A stretch of 64,000 nucleotides of DNA from Cladosporium sp. IMV 00045. Its lineage: Eukaryota > Ascomycota > Dothideomycetes > Cladosporiales > Cladosporiaceae. Made by a program: the position numbers and the translations under genes. The number at the start of each line of letters is the position of its first letter. Position 1 is the stretch's first letter. The stretch lies in contig MSJI02000750.1 in assembly GCA_001931905.2 (NCBI GenBank), forward strand, positions 84,930 to 148,929. Direction: 5' to 3'. This document shows, in pieces, positions 12,201 through 22,227 of this stretch. The notes under the pieces are model-generated. The model did no database searches and had not been told where the DNA came from. It saw only the letters and a program-made list of their open reading frames with translations.

Positions 12201-14733
12201 TGCTGAGGAGACTAGCGAGCACACTGCTGTTGTTGAACGTCTTAACGGCGAGCATGCTGAGAAGATCGCTGAGATCACGAAGGGTCACGAAGATGTGTCT
12301 GCCCTCAAAGAAGACCAAGCAAAGAAACTTGAGGAGCTCAAGAAAGAGCATACCGATATGCTCGAGAACCTCAAGACTGAGCACGCCGCGAAGATCGAAG
12401 AACTCACCAAGGGCTCGGAAGAGATCGACGCCGTCAGGAAGGAACACTCCGACCGCATCTCCGAACTTACAAGCGAGCACGAAGCGGCGTTGCAGACGCT
12501 GAAAGAGCGACACGAGAAGCAAATCATCGACCTCGGCCAAGGTCAAACAGACGCTGAAGAGCTCAAGAAATCCCACGCGGAAATGATCGACAACCTCACC
12601 AAATCCCACAGCGACGCTTTCGAGTCTCTCCAAAAGGACCACGGCGAGAGAACCGAGGAACTCAGCGCAGCGCAGAAATCTCTCCAGGAAGCCGAGAAGG
12701 CGCACGAAGAAAAGATCGCCGAGCTCCTCAACTCTCACTCCGAATCTCTCGAGCAGCTTAAGAAGAAGCACGCTGATGAGACCAGCGAGGCGTCTTCCGA
12801 GAGCGAGAGTGCCGCCGAGGTGCTGCGCAAGGAGCACGATGAGATTCTTAGTAGCTCTAATGCCGCGCACGCTGAGGCGCTGAAGAGGCTTAAGATTGAG
12901 CACGCGGATGCTACGAGGTCGTTGACGGAAGAGCATGAGCGTGCTTTTGCGGTGCTGAAAGATGAACATGATGCGAAACTCGGTGAGGTGATGAAGGGTA
13001 GTGAAGATGTTGATGCGCTTAAGCGCGGGCATTCTGAGGCTTTGGAGAAGGCTAGGCGGGATCTTGACGCTGAATTGGAGAAGGCGTCTACTGCGAACGA
13101 GGCTCAGGTGGCTGAGCTGAGGAAGCAGCATGCTGGCGAGCTTGAGAGGCGTGCTGCTGAGGTCGCGGAGTTGCGCAGTCAGATCGATGCTGCGGGTGTG
13201 GACTCCGCTCAGGTTGGAGAGAAGCGTGCTGCTGAGGTTGCTGAGCTTCAGAAGAAGCTTGGTGATGCTGAGGCTAACGTTAAGCAACTTGAGGAGAGGC
13301 ACAGCACGGAAGTCTCTGCATTGAAGAGTCAAATCGACGACGCGAATGGCAAGACCAAGCAGCTTCAAGACAACGACGCCGCCGAGGTCGGTGATCTGAA
13401 GTCTCAGATCGATGCCGCCTACGGCGAAATCAAGCGACTCCAAGAAACCCACAGCGCGCAAGTCGATGAGCTTCAGAAGGAAATCGACGCAGCCAACGGC
13501 GACATCAAGCAGGAGCTTCAGGTCCAGCACAACCGCGAGCTGGAAGAGCAAGCTCGCCACCACGATGTCGCCATGAAAGACGCACAGGCTCTGTACGCTC
13601 AGCGCTATGAGAATTTCGAGAAGCAGGTCGAGACCTCGCTTGCGCGCCAGCGCTCGGAGTTGCAGGCTCAACACAAGAGCGCTTTCAGAGAGGAGCAGGA
13701 ACGTCACCGGGAAATTTTGCACGAGGAGATTGGCGAGCTTTCGAGACAGCTCGAGGCGGCCAATGACCAGGAGAGCGCTCTTCTCGAGCAGATTGAGAAG
13801 CTCAACGCGGAGAAGGAAGCGGCTGAGCAAGAGCGCATCAAAGAGCAGGACAACCAGCTTCAAATGGCTATTGCGGCCGAGAAAGAGAAGTACGAGCTGC
13901 ACGTGCAACAGCTCAGAGATGAGCTTGCCCAGCTCAAGAGCAGCCAAGAAGACATCCTTAAGGCAGCCAGGGACGAGGTCGCAGAAAGCCACGAAGCAGA
14001 GAAGAAGTTGCTCGAGGACTCTCTCGCCAAACAGACGGCTGGACAAGGAGATGCCATGCAACAGGCCCTAGACGAGCTGGTGCAGAAACACAATGCCGAG
14101 AAGGAGTCCCTGGACGCAACCTTATCCCAGCTCAAGGAGTCCCACGAAAAGCAATTGCAGCACGCAGAGCGCCACACCGCCGAGCGCCAATCTCTCGAAC
14201 AAGCCCTCTCCCAGCGCGAGAGCGAGCACGCCGATGCCCTGCAAGCCGCACTGGAGAAGCAACGTCTCGAGCTCGCAGAGAAATACCGCGCAGACCTCAT
14301 CCGGCACCGCGCTCTCGCGCAGGAGTATCCCCAAGCAGATTACGAAGAAGGAAGCTCCCTCGCCTCAATCCAAGAAGACGCTTCCACCGCTACGCCCACT
14401 TCTCCCGTCCAGGACGGGCAGCGCGCGCGGCACCTCAGCCCTAGCGCTACTTTCAACACCAGCAAACAGGAGGATGCCGGTGCTTCCTCCTCGTCTTTCC
14501 ACGCAGGCGGTCTCACGCTCGAAGGAACCCTGGAGAGCATCCGCATTCAAACCGAGCAATTGCTCGAACTGAATGACGATTTCATCGCAGAGCGCAGACG
14601 CTGGAGTAGCAGGCTTAGTGGTGCGAGGAGCAGTAGTGGCACTGCTAGTGTGGCTGGTAATGGTAACGGTGGGGTTAATGGTGTTGTTGGAGAGCAGGCG
14701 GGTGCTGGTGCTGTCAGCGCGGCGGCTTCTTAG
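9205..14733 (+). CDS. Giant coiled-coil protein with His-containing 11-residue repeats
   Basis: One uninterrupted frame of 1842 residues, unusually long for an intronless gene here. Residues 1-150 are Ser/Thr/Pro/Ala-rich and basic, likely disordered. From about 150 to 1720 the protein is almost continuously Glu/Lys/Leu/Ala-rich coiled coil. Between about residues 670 and 1260 it is built from 11-residue units of the type EHDAALESLKT with His in the same place in successive units. The C-terminus has a distinct motif, SIRIQTEQLLELNDDF followed by ERRRW, then a Gly/Ser/Asn/Val tail. I do not recognise a named orthologue. Database names such as M-protein-repeat or myosin-like protein would reflect composition only. 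A structural role (cytoskeleton, septum, spindle pole or vesicle tether) is inference. Start: the ATG at 9205 has A at -3 and G at +4. Confidence 0.85.
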   Translation: MDKKQQQAALAARLSAPRRPSSRLSTGGAAASPSAKDKESNSTTTNKDSSNTTTPDKPTSTPKSAPKSASSSTAARPSTPAKSTTTPSATGRRTSTITPSRPASSSTTTTPARPPTRSSASSSTTKSPTSPAKSATGTGSPSHVASIKESHEAEIKQLKAAHHAELARVREESASSQSGGSHERRSSQLDSVEEKIATVQAALQASKSQSSATEEQMKAQIEEKEADRLELGRVVKELQEEIDRCQLKLDREAKVQAEEKKVALARAEALEGKLRAKEGEVEDLKMAREEVEGLRGELEVLKQSAAARDEEIERLKQAAQDHADLQTELDKQRRVAQTRYDELRVIKEANHVLQREIKDVRADHGIPEIETPMTETSERELGAAASATPTAKGGEGVEEATSIEPQSDALKLLGLQLEHQKREADELRDTIAELKERAEGSERELDDEKKRGVESKGELEGVRKVLEEQKEAGGDVEREREELLGKVEGLEGELKLAKEQAEELERVKKLLEEQREANSVFEDERSELQTKIDGMEKDLKQATAQAEELEQVKKQLNEQQEASSGFEDERSELQKKVEGLEKDLKQATQSHDEATQKTSEEHTSRINDLTKENSSLTTQLSELQTSLTSAQSARSTLEEDLTAQLETLKKDHHLALTAKESEAAEKANDATREYAEKISSTNEEHHAALEELKKAHATKLAELSEDQEGAEELKRGHARSMGELKDEHENALEELRKELGESKDAAEKVREEMQGNIADLTTEHERAVESLKSEHNEEKEKLSSGGSEEVEALKKRHVDEIEEMKSQHVSALEGLKKELEAEKQSFASSQEEVEEFKKKHAAEIKEVRGEHTSKIEAVQSEHSDALEALRKEHAAEKESLVSGQEDVEELKKQHAAEIEKLQSEHDTALETLKSEHTKSIGDLEGEHEKADTLKQEHAQSLEQLKSEHDAALESLKTEHADAISSEREKASSLEKEHVEQLEELRKEHVEALESLKNRHAEETSEHTAVVERLNGEHAEKIAEITKGHEDVSALKEDQAKKLEELKKEHTDMLENLKTEHAAKIEELTKGSEEIDAVRKEHSDRISELTSEHEAALQTLKERHEKQIIDLGQGQTDAEELKKSHAEMIDNLTKSHSDAFESLQKDHGERTEELSAAQKSLQEAEKAHEEKIAELLNSHSESLEQLKKKHADETSEASSESESAAEVLRKEHDEILSSSNAAHAEALKRLKIEHADATRSLTEEHERAFAVLKDEHDAKLGEVMKGSEDVDALKRGHSEALEKARRDLDAELEKASTANEAQVAELRKQHAGELERRAAEVAELRSQIDAAGVDSAQVGEKRAAEVAELQKKLGDAEANVKQLEERHSTEVSALKSQIDDANGKTKQLQDNDAAEVGDLKSQIDAAYGEIKRLQETHSAQVDELQKEIDAANGDIKQELQVQHNRELEEQARHHDVAMKDAQALYAQRYENFEKQVETSLARQRSELQAQHKSAFREEQERHREILHEEIGELSRQLEAANDQESALLEQIEKLNAEKEAAEQERIKEQDNQLQMAIAAEKEKYELHVQQLRDELAQLKSSQEDILKAARDEVAESHEAEKKLLEDSLAKQTAGQGDAMQQALDELVQKHNAEKESLDATLSQLKESHEKQLQHAERHTAERQSLEQALSQRESEHADALQAALEKQRLELAEKYRADLIRHRALAQEYPQADYEEGSSLASIQEDASTATPTSPVQDGQRARHLSPSATFNTSKQEDAGASSSSFHAGGLTLEGTLESIRIQTEQLLELNDDFIAERRRWSSRLSGARSSSGTASVAGNGNGGVNGVVGEQAGAGAVSAAAS
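11230..12970 (+). repeat. 33-base periodic coding repeat (11-residue hendecads) inside the coiled-coil gene
   Basis: Translated units such as EHDTALETLKS, EHTKSIGDLEG, EHAQSLEQLKS, EHDAALESLKT and EHVEALESLKN follow each other at 11-residue spacing, with occasional 10-residue or longer interruptions. The DNA is diverged between units, so the periodicity is clearer in protein than in nucleotides. Confidence 0.8.
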
Positions 14734-15458
14734 AGTGATGCCGTGCGGTCTACCTCGCTCATGGGCTCATATACATGCTGGTGTCTTTGCAATTCGGGGA
14801 ATGGTGGTGTGATAGATCGTTGGAGGGGATGTCGGTGTTTGGATATCGGCCCCTCGGCCGGTCTATTTTTATTCGATTCTTTGGCAGCGTTATAGCGTTA
14901 TCGCGTTGTTGTCATTATTATTGTTATTTATTCTTGGACAGAGAAGGCACATAGGTATAGATTTACGAACTCTGTATTTTATCGTCATTATTGTAGTTAT
15001 TATCATCGCCCATGATCATGCGGTTCAATTATCGCTGCTTTTACATGGCGCGCGTATGGGCTTCCAGCTCTCTCTTCACTCTTCTGCTTTATTTTGGTAC
15101 TCTTTTCTCAACTGATTAGTCTCCTGAGAGGGATGTCTTGACGGATAACTGTCAGATCAGTCTCTCGTTTTCTTCTTTCCTATCTTCCGCTGACGTTCTT
15201 GTCGCCGTATCTTAGCATTTGTGTCAAACTTTTTCGGAAGATAGGTGAATTGTGGCAAGTATTTGCAGCAGTCCTGGATGAGACTTGCAACCTGTCACTG
15301 AGTGTGTGCCTACCTACATGTAGCTAGTTGATTCTAATTATCAATGATGATCGTGCTTTCATATGAGCGAATTGCGAACAGCTACTTCTCCATGATTCGA
15401 GCTAAGAGTCTCTATCGAGCATGTGCTCCTTCGAAAATGCACCATCACATTTGAGCTG
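14734..15458. other. Intergenic, convergent 3' ends
   Basis: AT-rich 3' flanks (for example around 14905-15010) of the coiled-coil gene and the next minus-strand gene. No open frame with coding character and no RNA gene seen. Confidence 0.6.
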
Positions 15459-17272
15459 TCATCCTCCCGACATCTTCTCCGGCACAGAATTGGTGTAGAT
15501 TCCCGCGACATGCTCAACATCCTCCCAATCAGCCTGCCAAATACTCAAAATCTCCAACCGCCACTTCGTCCCATCCCGCTTCATCTTCGCGATCATCCGA
15601 CACATCACACCCTCCGCTCCAGCTCTGAGAAAAGCCCTACCATCCCCCTCCCACAGCACACTCTGATCCCACAGCTCAAACACACCATTCAGGAAAGGCG
15701 GCCTATCATGATACAAATCGTGAATGACGAAATGCTGTTTCCGACTCGGCTTCGCTTCACGCCAGGAGTGCGTCACGCGCGCGTATAGCTCGAGAATCAC
15801 GTTCTGGTTGCTCCGCGCTGCTTGGCTGCCGGTGTTGAGGGCTTCGCCTACGCGGAAGCAGGTGCGTAGGACGGTGTGGTTGGACAAGCCGATGAGGGAG
15901 GTGCGGTCTTGGATTAGGGTGGGGAAGGGGGAGCGGGCGATTGGTTTGGGGTGGGTGGGTGGTTTGAGGGTTTCTGGGTTAGGTTAGTTTTTGGGTTGAG
16001 GGGTTGAGGGGTTTGGGAGGCGGACTTAGCAGGTTTCTTTCTTCTTTGCTGAATAAGGCGCCGCCGTAATCTTCGTTTTGGTGGACTTGGCGGACGTTCA
16101 GTTTCCAGTCTCGTGAAGTTGGTGGTTTTCTTGGCCGTGTGGACTCTTCCACTATTTTGGTCAGCTCGATCATTTCGTCTTCGTCGATGTAATCGTCAGA
16201 TATAGCCCGGGATAGCTCTCGGTGCTTGCTTAGATTATTCCGCCGATCGTGCTGTGGTTCTTGTGGGTTTTGTCGAGCTCCGTATCCACCTCCACTGTTG
16301 GTGGGCGTGGACGGTGCATGCATCAAAGTGGCGGAGGATGCTGGGTCAGGGTTACTGCAATGCAGCGCGGTGTCTCTCGCTGGATGTACCAATGGATCTG
16401 AGTTGGCAGGTGTCGGGGTCTGGGCGAGTGGTCTCAATGGCATCTCAATTCTTGCCTTGACTTTCTTGGGAAGGGCCGGTGAGCTCAGGGGTGGCTGGCC
16501 GATTCCGACGACATTGCCAGGGTCTGGTAAAGTTGTTGAGCTTGAATAGAGAAGTGACCTTCCCTGTGATGATTGTGCCACAGCCTTCATGGTTGTTTGA
16601 AGTTGCGATTGCTGAGACTAGTGAATTCTCTCGTCAGTGTCAAATCATTCTTCGAGAGCAATTCAATTATGGCATTGTCCGAACGTGTTAGCATGGCTCC
16701 AGAAGCTAGCCTCCGGAACAGTTTTTGAGAAATCGATTGACTATTGAACGACTTACTATGCTCATTTGAGTCTGAGATGTGTACACTGGTAGTGCCTGGG
16801 TCCATTCTGCCCGGGCATCTTGGCCCATTGCGACCGGTTTTGCATTGTAACGAAATCCATCAAGCTTAGCTTTGGAAGTCGCAGATAAGCCGCCAGTAAG
16901 TGTTGAAGAACTGAACGGCCCATCCGCGTTGGGAGTCGGGTTTTCATCTGGTCTCGCGGTTGTGTTGACACCAGGTTTAGATGTAGACATGCCCGATCGA
17001 ACCCTTCCATGCTTGCGACGTTTTGGCTCTGTGTTGCCATTTGAGGGGGTCTTGCGCTTCCTACCTTCACCGCTGATACGATTGCGATTGTTGACTCCAG
17101 TGGGCACCGTATCATGAACTTCATTGGGATCGTTCGGTGGCTCGGCAGTTTTCCGAGCAGGTTGTCGGCGCTTGGGCTTCTGTTGGCCAGTTTTGGGATT
17201 CTTGACTGCTGATGGTTCACCTGCTGCACCACCCGAGCGGGCATTGATGGCCGTAAAGCCCGGCATCTCCAT
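15459..17272 (-). CDS. Conserved fungal protein of unknown function
   Basis: Three minus-strand exons are proposed: 16757-17272, 16026-16617 and 15459-15973, giving 540 residues. The N-terminal half is basic and low in complexity (for example GQQKPKRRQPARK and RKRKTPSNG), with nuclear-localisation-like clusters. The middle has an acidic segment, DDYIDEDEMIELT. The last 140 residues form the only globular-looking part, with ILELYARVTHSWRE, KQHFVIHDLYHDRPPFLNG and LSIWQADWEDVEHVAGIY. I remember similar C-terminal domains in uncharacterised Pezizomycotina proteins but know no function. Intron 1 has a GTAAGT donor. Intron 2 has an unusual GTCCGC donor but a good ACTAACC..CAG end and fits in phase. 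The start is uncertain: 17272 is the first in-frame ATG of the long frame, and a small upstream exon is possible. Confidence 0.7.
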
Positions 17273-18085
17273 AGACAAGGGTGTTGTAGCAAGCGTCGGA
17301 TTTTCTGTCACTCGGTCTTGCAGCTTCACTGCGCCAGAACAGCGGTCAGAACATCGCTAATTCGTCACCGATTCGCGTCAACACAACGATCTCCGCGGGG
17401 AAGTTGTCATGATGAATTGCACGAATGTTGATGACTTGTCAGTGCAAACATGTGAAGTAGGGAGGAAGTGAGGTTGACAGAATGCTTGGCGTAGGAGCTT
17501 CCTTCCATTGGTGAAAGCCGACAGATGGAGGGGTAGAGGGGCAGGCAGATGTCACGCATCCATCTATACAAAACATACCACACACTTCATAAACAGGTTC
17601 TTAAACAGCACGTGCTTCCTCTTATCGCGAGCATTCTCCGTGCAAGTGCCAAGACGCCGTCGACGACGACATCTGGCTCGCTGGCAGCTAAAGGGAGCCT
17701 CCACAGCCTGATCCGGCGCAGCGCAGTTCAAGTTCCCACCAGCCCCCAACCACGTCATCACGCGACCCCCCAGTCTTCTGAGAAACAAACACCAGCTTGC
17801 TGCCTCTCGCAAACCTTGGAGCCGATATTCCCCATATCACCCACCTGCTACTGCAAAAGCTATCTCGACCGTGTCAGCTCTTCCGCAACTTTTCTTTCCT
17901 GCGCGAAGGATTCCCCTTGGCGGATCAACAGATCGACATCTTCTCCAGTCTCTTGCTGCGGCCCGGTCTCGTCACGGTATCCCACGCGCAGGCAAGCGGA
18001 ATATAGGGTATTTCGTATAGCCTAGCTTTTTTCCGAAGCATCCTCTGGATATCGTATCTTTCCCTGAGCCGAGCAACCAATCGTC
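17273..18085. promoter_or_regulatory. Divergent upstream region
   Basis: The stretch separates the minus-strand unknown gene from the LSB5-like gene. It may hold an undetected first exon of the former (candidate ATG codons lie near 17412 and 17450 on the minus strand). No other gene is supported. Confidence 0.4.
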
Positions 18086-19546
18086 ATGTTCAGCAGCTCG
18101 GTAAGTCACTGCCCATGCAGCATCGTGGCTTTCGAGCAGGCTACATCTCTGGCCTCGTAGAGCTGCGACAGCCTGATCGGAGCCCTGCGTTGTCTTGAGA
18201 CTGCATTTTCTTTGGGCGATAGTTCCTTGTTGTCAAGTCGATGATAGTTGCTAACACTGTTACAGAGAAAGCCGTATTCGGCCATCACGGTCCAGATTGA
18301 CCGCTTGACAAGCGAGCAATTCGAAGAAGATGACTTCAGTGGCATTATTGATCTCATAGAAGTCATCCGTATCCAGGCCTCGGGTCCGACTGAGGCAGCG
18401 AGAGCCATTCGCAAGAAACTGTATGTCCTGAGTTTGAAGCACTGCAAACGACGAATACTTACCAGGTCTAGCAAATATGGCAACCCGCACCGTCAAATCC
18501 GAGCCCTCGTCATCTTGGATGGTTTGATACAAAATGCTGGATCTCGCTTCCAACGTGCTTTCGCTGATGAGCCACTGCTTGAGAGACTACGCATTCTCGC
18601 CCGTGACGATGTTGCTGATGCCCAAGTTCGTCAAAAATGCAAAGTCCTCTTCATTCAATGGGCAAATGCATACAAGAACACGCCTGGCCTTGAGCGTATA
18701 GCTGTTCTGTACAAAGAGCTGCCCAAATCCTCACGCCCAGTGGCTGCAAGACAGAAGGTCCTCCAAGACGACACAGCCCACGATTCTGATGGTGACAACG
18801 CCCCATCTCCAGCCCAGGGTCGATCTCGTGCTTCTTCCAGCGTAACCCCAGCAGCTCCGCCACACCGTCCAGTAACTCTCACGCCGACCTCGTCTACCGG
18901 CTTCTCATCTAAGCTCTCGAAGAGCAAGAATAAGGAACGAAACAAGGGACCTTTCAATCTAGCCAAGGAGAAAGACAACATGACCAGCGCGATTGCCAAG
19001 TCTTCGATGGCATCTACCAACCTTCTCAATGGATTGCAGCTTGTCAACCGTGAGTCAGAACGCGTCTCTGAGAACGAAGAGGTGCAGCGTCGTTTCCAGG
19101 CTTGCAAGAAACTGCGGAGAGAAATCCTTCGCTACATCCAGCACGTCGAGTCGGATGAGTGGATCGGCAGCTTGGTCAATGCCAACGATGAGCTCGTGAA
19201 AGCACTCACAGCGTATGAGATCATGGACCGCAGTGTAGACGACGACAGCGACAGCGATGCATGGGAGCATGCACCTCCAGAGGCCATGCGCCCACAAACT
19301 TCTGCCGGACCAGGCGCGAGTTCTGACGGAGCTGACGATCTTCGAAACCTCTCCCTGAACGAGGCTCCTCCATCCAAGCCTCCACGTCCAGGCGCCATGG
19401 CTATGCCACCTCCGCCGACGTTTTCTAACAAGCAAGCTGCGGAGACGCCTGCAGAGGAGGAAGATGAGGACGATCCCTTCGGAGATAGCAACGCGGTTGC
19501 CACGCCTGCTAACGAGCGTTCTGGTATGACTTGGAGAGAAGTGTGA
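18086..19546 (+). CDS. LSB5: LSB5-like VHS and GAT domain protein
   Basis: Exons 18086-18100, 18266-18420 and 18472-19546 give 414 residues. LSB5 links actin regulators (Las17/Sla1) to endocytic and endosomal traffic and binds ubiquitin and Arf3. The VHS domain runs from about residue 8 to 150: ITVQIDRLTSEQFEEDD, then RKKLKYGNPHRQIRALVILD after splicing, then VLFIQWANAYKNTPGL. A GAT-like helical bundle lies near 230-320 (VQRRFQACKKLRREILRYIQ). The acidic C-terminus ends DDPFGDSNAVATPANERSG. The second intron is only 51 bases, a multiple of three without a stop, so an unspliced form would insert 17 residues in frame. I chose the spliced form because it restores the KKLKYGN sequence I associate with fungal homologues. 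Confidence 0.85.
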
Positions 19547-20084
19547 GTTGTGTGAGTTGTTGAAGGGCAAGTAAGTCGCAGAAGGGTTGAGAGCTAGCAA
19601 TTACGATTGATGCTTGGACTATGCGGACTTCATTTACTCGATATCAATGGCAATTTCGGACGTCATATCATTTTACAATGCCACAGACTTCTTACGATCA
19701 AGACGTTCAGACAGTCGATTCCATCCGTCAACCATAGGTCGAAAGATAACCAGTGACTTCCGACCAAGCAAAGAAGCCAATGCAGTCACCTTACCTGCTT
19801 CCCTCTTAAACAAACCACCCATGAAAGAATATGCGTCAATGTCTGGCACAACGACATCAGCACGTACCATTCACTACTTCAATCCACTTGACTTCACCTC
19901 CCTACCTCTTTAACATTCAAGCCTAGCATCGTCAAAAGTGAACACCTGTACCTCACCTCCGCCACAGTCTCCAGGCCGCACCAGCACTATAAATCACCTC
20001 CTCCACCCACTACAATGTCTAAATTCAACTCTCAACAACTCTCCCTCCCGCCAAACTTACCTCTCCCCCCACGCCTGCTACAAC
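19547..20084. other. Intergenic, promoter of the next plus-strand gene
   Basis: No gene is supported. An upstream ATG at 20014 opens a 37-codon frame that overlaps the chosen start at 20085 in a different frame. It could act as an upstream open frame. Confidence 0.4.
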
Positions 20085-21520
20085 ATGCTACCTCCCAGAC
20101 CTGCCACACCAGAGGAGCCTATGCCTAAAGTCTACTACGATCCTTCTCTCGGAAAGGGTTCCGTCGTCGATGTGGGGTTGAGAGAGTCTGGCCATCTGCG
20201 AGATGATATCTCAATCAAGGTTTCCTTGAACGCCGCTGCGGGTGCGGGTGCAGTGGGAGTTGCAAAGGAGAAGATGACGGGTGTGAGGAGTCAGACCGTG
20301 GTCTCCTCGTCAGTTGACTTTCAGAGCACTCGTCCGGTCAAGACTTTCGAGTTTGGGAGGAACGCTGTGGTCAGTTCCTCTGGAGACTCGAACAAGGTCA
20401 GTCAGGAGGGATCTGCGACGGAGGACAAGACTACGGGTAAGAAGATTCAGACTGCGGTCTCTTCGCCGTCTGATTTCCAGGGCGCTCAGAACGCTCAACG
20501 CAAGACTTTTGAGTTCAAGCGGGATGCTTTGATCAAGTCTGATGGAGGCTTGAAGAATGTCGCTCAGGAGGATCAGCGCCTGGCAAACCCAAAGAATTTA
20601 CAAAACTCCTCCACCACGCAAAAAGGCGACGGTTCAGGCGCAAAACCACTCTCAGAAGAAATGGCTTTCTTGTCCACGAATGCTACTGCCACAACCCCGA
20701 AATCCACGACTCCAAATACCACCAATGAACCCCCACTTGGTGCCGCTGATTTGACTACCTCTACCAAAACTGCTGGTTCTGACGAGTCAAAAAGCACGAA
20801 TGATCCCAACGAAGTCGGCGAGAAATCCACCATCGACTCGAGCGGAAGAAAAGTCCTCGGGCCCGTTTCCCGCCGCTCCGCCAACACTTCCATCGACCCA
20901 GCACATACCGCACAAGGCTACTTCGCTCCCAAGAAAGTTCCTTCCTCAACACACATCACCGCCGCATCGCCCTCTTCCACAACCTCCAAAGCCCACTCAA
21001 CCAGCGCCTTCAAACCCCCAGTCACAGAAAAGCAAGTCGCGTCCACACCAAATCCCACCACGCAAACCAACCCCTTTTACGCCACCAACACGACCCTCCC
21101 ATCGCCGCCGGAAACATCATCGCCTACTTCCGCGAAGCATCGCAATGGCTCGCTTTCTGGCGCGACACACCCTCCACATCCGAGCTCGCCGACCTGCTCC
21201 GCGCCAAATGGGACCCGAAAATGAAGCAGATTACATGGCATTTCGCTTGCACGGTCGAGTTTTTGGAGAAAGGTAGGGATGATCGGAAGTTGACGCGTTT
21301 GCCGGAGGAGTTTTTTAAGGATGCTTTGGGGTTGGTTGAGGGTGTGGAGGGTTTGGTCAGGGAGATGGAGGAGAGGAAGCGGTGTCAGGGGGTTTTGGAG
21401 GGGGTCAGGGGGAATGTTGAGAGGGTGGGGAGGTTGTTGGTGGGGATTAGGGAGGCGAGGTGGGAGGAGGGGAGGGCGAGGTGCGAGGCTAACTTGAAGG
21501 CGAAGGGGGAGTCTGGTTGA
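20085..21520 (+). pseudogene. Unrecognised protein gene with an apparent frameshift near 21100
   Basis: The frame from 20085 codes a Ser/Thr/Pro-rich, probably disordered region. It contains two imperfect copies of a block with VVSSSVDFQ or AVSSPSDFQ followed by KTFEFGRN or KTFEFKRD. At about 21100 the coding pattern jumps to another frame, which continues as IIAYFREASQWLAFWRDTP, ITWHFACTVEFLEKG and a helical C-terminus to a stop at 21520. That second part has clear coding composition and no start of its own at the right place. The jump needs a net shift of one base. No good intron explains it: the only phase-compatible one (20937-21004) has a poor GTTCCT donor and yields an implausible Arg/His-rich join. 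The cause is either a sequence error or a real inactivating indel. I do not recognise the family. Confidence 0.6.
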
Positions 21521-22227
21521 TCGTCTGAAGGATGAAAATGGTCGACAGGTCGAGTGGGGAGAGTATTTGTGGAGGCTTTTGCACCTTTGGGAGATTGGTT
21601 CGGTTGCTGGACTGTAGTGGATTGTTTGCTGTTCAGGATGGAGGATGTTGCTGGCTTTGTTTGATTCGGTCGCACGCAATGATAAGTTCATACGGTTTTG
21701 CCATTATGTTCGTCTCACGCCAGTCAGTCACTTGTGTCGGTTGTGTCTCAAGCTTCTTCTGGTCTTGCATACCATTCGGCTTAGACTGTCTGTGCAACGA
21801 CTTCTCCCCTCTGTCATTCACTTACCCAATGCATCGACTTCCAACTTTGCGCGAGAAGTGCCTAGACCGTCTAATACCGCTTGACACAGGAGTGAGGTCA
21901 AGATCATGGAGATTTACTAGACAACACTGGTCGCAGTCGTGCCGCTCCCGCGACGACTTCACTTCATCGAACGGGCCTTTGCCGCTCCCGCCACCACTTC
22001 TTTGTCTTGGATAAGACCCACGTCCACGAGCTTTCACACGAACACCTACAAACAATCTCGACACCGCCAAACCGCCAGACTCGAGGTCCGAACGAAGACG
22101 ATATTGCTCCATCGTTGACGAGCACGCCGCCAGCTTGACACTGCTCGAGCGACAAGATCTTTCACGCCGTCGAGTCTATACCACCAGAACCTCCTTCTTC
22201 TTCGTCTTCTTCTCCTCCAACACCACC
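21521..22227. other. Intergenic, promoter of the next gene
   Basis: No gene supported. C/T-rich leader sequence precedes the ATG at 22228. Confidence 0.5.

Noticed and set aside
11944..14061. 705-codon open frame on the minus strand
   Set aside because: It is the antisense shadow of the repetitive Glu/Lys/Leu-rich coiled-coil gene. It is Leu/Arg-rich with no domain and no splice logic.
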